A DNA stretch of 6,873 nt, taken from NCBI GenBank assembly GCA_013695335.1, contig JACDAR010000371.1:1-6873 (forward strand). The letters are read 5' to 3'. The notes beneath the pieces were generated by a model. That model had not been told where the DNA came from, made no database searches, and saw only the letters and a program-made list of their open reading frames with translations. Position numbers and translations under genes: made by a program. Below, piece by piece: positions 6,531-6,873 of this stretch (positions are counted from its first letter, which is position 1; every line of letters starts with the position of its first letter). The stretch comes from Rubrobacter sp. Its GTDB lineage: Bacteria; Actinomycetota; Rubrobacteria; Rubrobacterales; Rubrobacteraceae.

Positions 6531-6548
6531 TTGTGATGCCGGTCACAA
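6531..6548. promoter_or_regulatory. CRP/GlxR-like binding site
   Basis: TTGTGA-N6-TCACAA is a perfect dyad with 6-bp arms and contains the exact TGTGA-N6-TCACA consensus of CRP-family regulators, including actinobacterial GlxR/Crp. It lies 86 bases upstream of the GTG at 6635, a usual distance for control of that gene. It starts four bases after the TTGTATACAA palindrome. No convincing -35/-10 pair could be fixed between it and the gene. Confidence 0.5.
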
Positions 6549-6634
6549 AAAGCGCAGGAAATCGCCGATATTTGCGTGGATTAAAAACGGGCTGCTTGCT
6601 AAGATTGCAACTGTCAATACCTCTGGAGGGGTCG

Positions 6635-6873
6635 GTGCAGGTTTCCTGCGCTGGCGGGATGCGCACGCAGCGCGATCCGCGTTCGATCACGTCTATAGCT
6701 CTGGCGTGCTGGGCTGTGGGGGCGCTCGCTTTCGCGCTTCTGCCGCCTGAGTCCTCCGGGCGGAACCTCACGGCGGACGTGGTGTACCTGGGATCGGCCT
6801 TGTTCGCCCTTCTATGCATAGGATACGTGGCCTCTGACACCCGTGGCAGGGAGCGTCTCTTCTGGGGGTTGCT
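6635..6873 (+). CDS. Membrane protein N-terminus, possibly a sensor protein (runs off right edge)
   Basis: An open frame of 79 codons with no stop to the window end. It begins at GTG 6635, preceded by GGAGGGG (6625-6631) five bases away; an in-frame ATG at 6659 is the alternative and gives a more typical start (MRTQRDPRS). Two hydrophobic segments are visible: about residues 18-37 (ITSIALACWAVGALAFALLP) and 49-66 (VVYLGSALFALLCIGYVA). They are followed by a charged turn (SDTRGRER) and a further hydrophobic LFWGLL. Codons are rich in G and C at the third position, supporting real coding. This alternation of short helices with an RERLFW-type turn resembles the membrane input region of bacterial sensor proteins (GGDEF or histidine kinase type), but no signalling domain is in view, so the function is open. 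Upstream CRP-like and palindromic sites may control it. Confidence 0.62.
   Translation, partial: MQVSCAGGMRTQRDPRSITSIALACWAVGALAFALLPPESSGRNLTADVVYLGSALFALLCIGYVASDTRGRERLFWGL

Noticed and set aside
6412..6840. Minus-strand open frame of 142 codons at the right end
   Set aside because: It crosses the DUF2165 3' end, the hairpin and the CRP-like site and is antisense to the membrane protein gene with the strong ribosome binding site. Its product shows no recognisable features.

Overview
This GC-rich window looks like the chromosome of a high-GC Gram-positive bacterium. The protein style and the GTG/TTG starts fit an actinobacterium such as Rubrobacter, but that is an inference from composition and protein resemblance only, because no marker gene is present.

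The left four fifths (positions 1-5598) is one tightly packed minus-strand operon for purine (xanthine/urate) catabolism. In transcription order it holds: the FAD subunit of a xanthine dehydrogenase-type molybdenum hydroxylase (5598-4705); its 2x[2Fe-2S] subunit (4708-4247); its molybdopterin catalytic subunit (4250-1872); a small protein of the MTH1187/thiamine-binding fold (1872-1591); an NCS2 xanthine/urate permease (1585-251); and the N-terminal 60 codons of OHCU decarboxylase, uraD (181-1, running off the left edge). The first four genes overlap by 4, 4 and 1 bases, so they are probably translationally coupled. Together they would import xanthine or urate, oxidise hypoxanthine/xanthine to urate, and carry out the last step from urate to S-allantoin. 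Uricase and hydroxyisourate hydrolase are not in the window and may lie further left. A terminator-like hairpin with a T tract sits between the permease and uraD, only 12 bases before the uraD start codon, which suggests attenuation or partial termination inside the operon.

Positions 5599-5881 separate this operon from a rightward gene. A plausible sigma-70-type promoter points into the operon (-35 at 5851-5846, -10 at 5827-5822). If it is right, the operon mRNA starts with a leader of about 217 bases containing several hairpins, which matches no riboswitch class I can recognise.

Positions 5882-6474 (plus strand) hold a DUF2165-type small membrane protein. It is split by an apparent single-base frameshift at a run of five C's (6267-6271), so it is a pseudogene, a sequencing error or, less likely, a recoded gene. 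Positions 6475-6634 are regulatory: a strong GC hairpin, a perfect palindrome TTGTATACAA, and a perfect CRP/GlxR-like site TGTGA-N6-TCACA. They precede a new plus-strand membrane protein gene that starts at GTG 6635 and runs off the right edge.

The window is mostly a recognisable catabolic operon. The points most worth a second look are the structured leader, the intra-operon terminator, the coupled thiamine-binding-type gene and the frameshifted DUF2165 gene.
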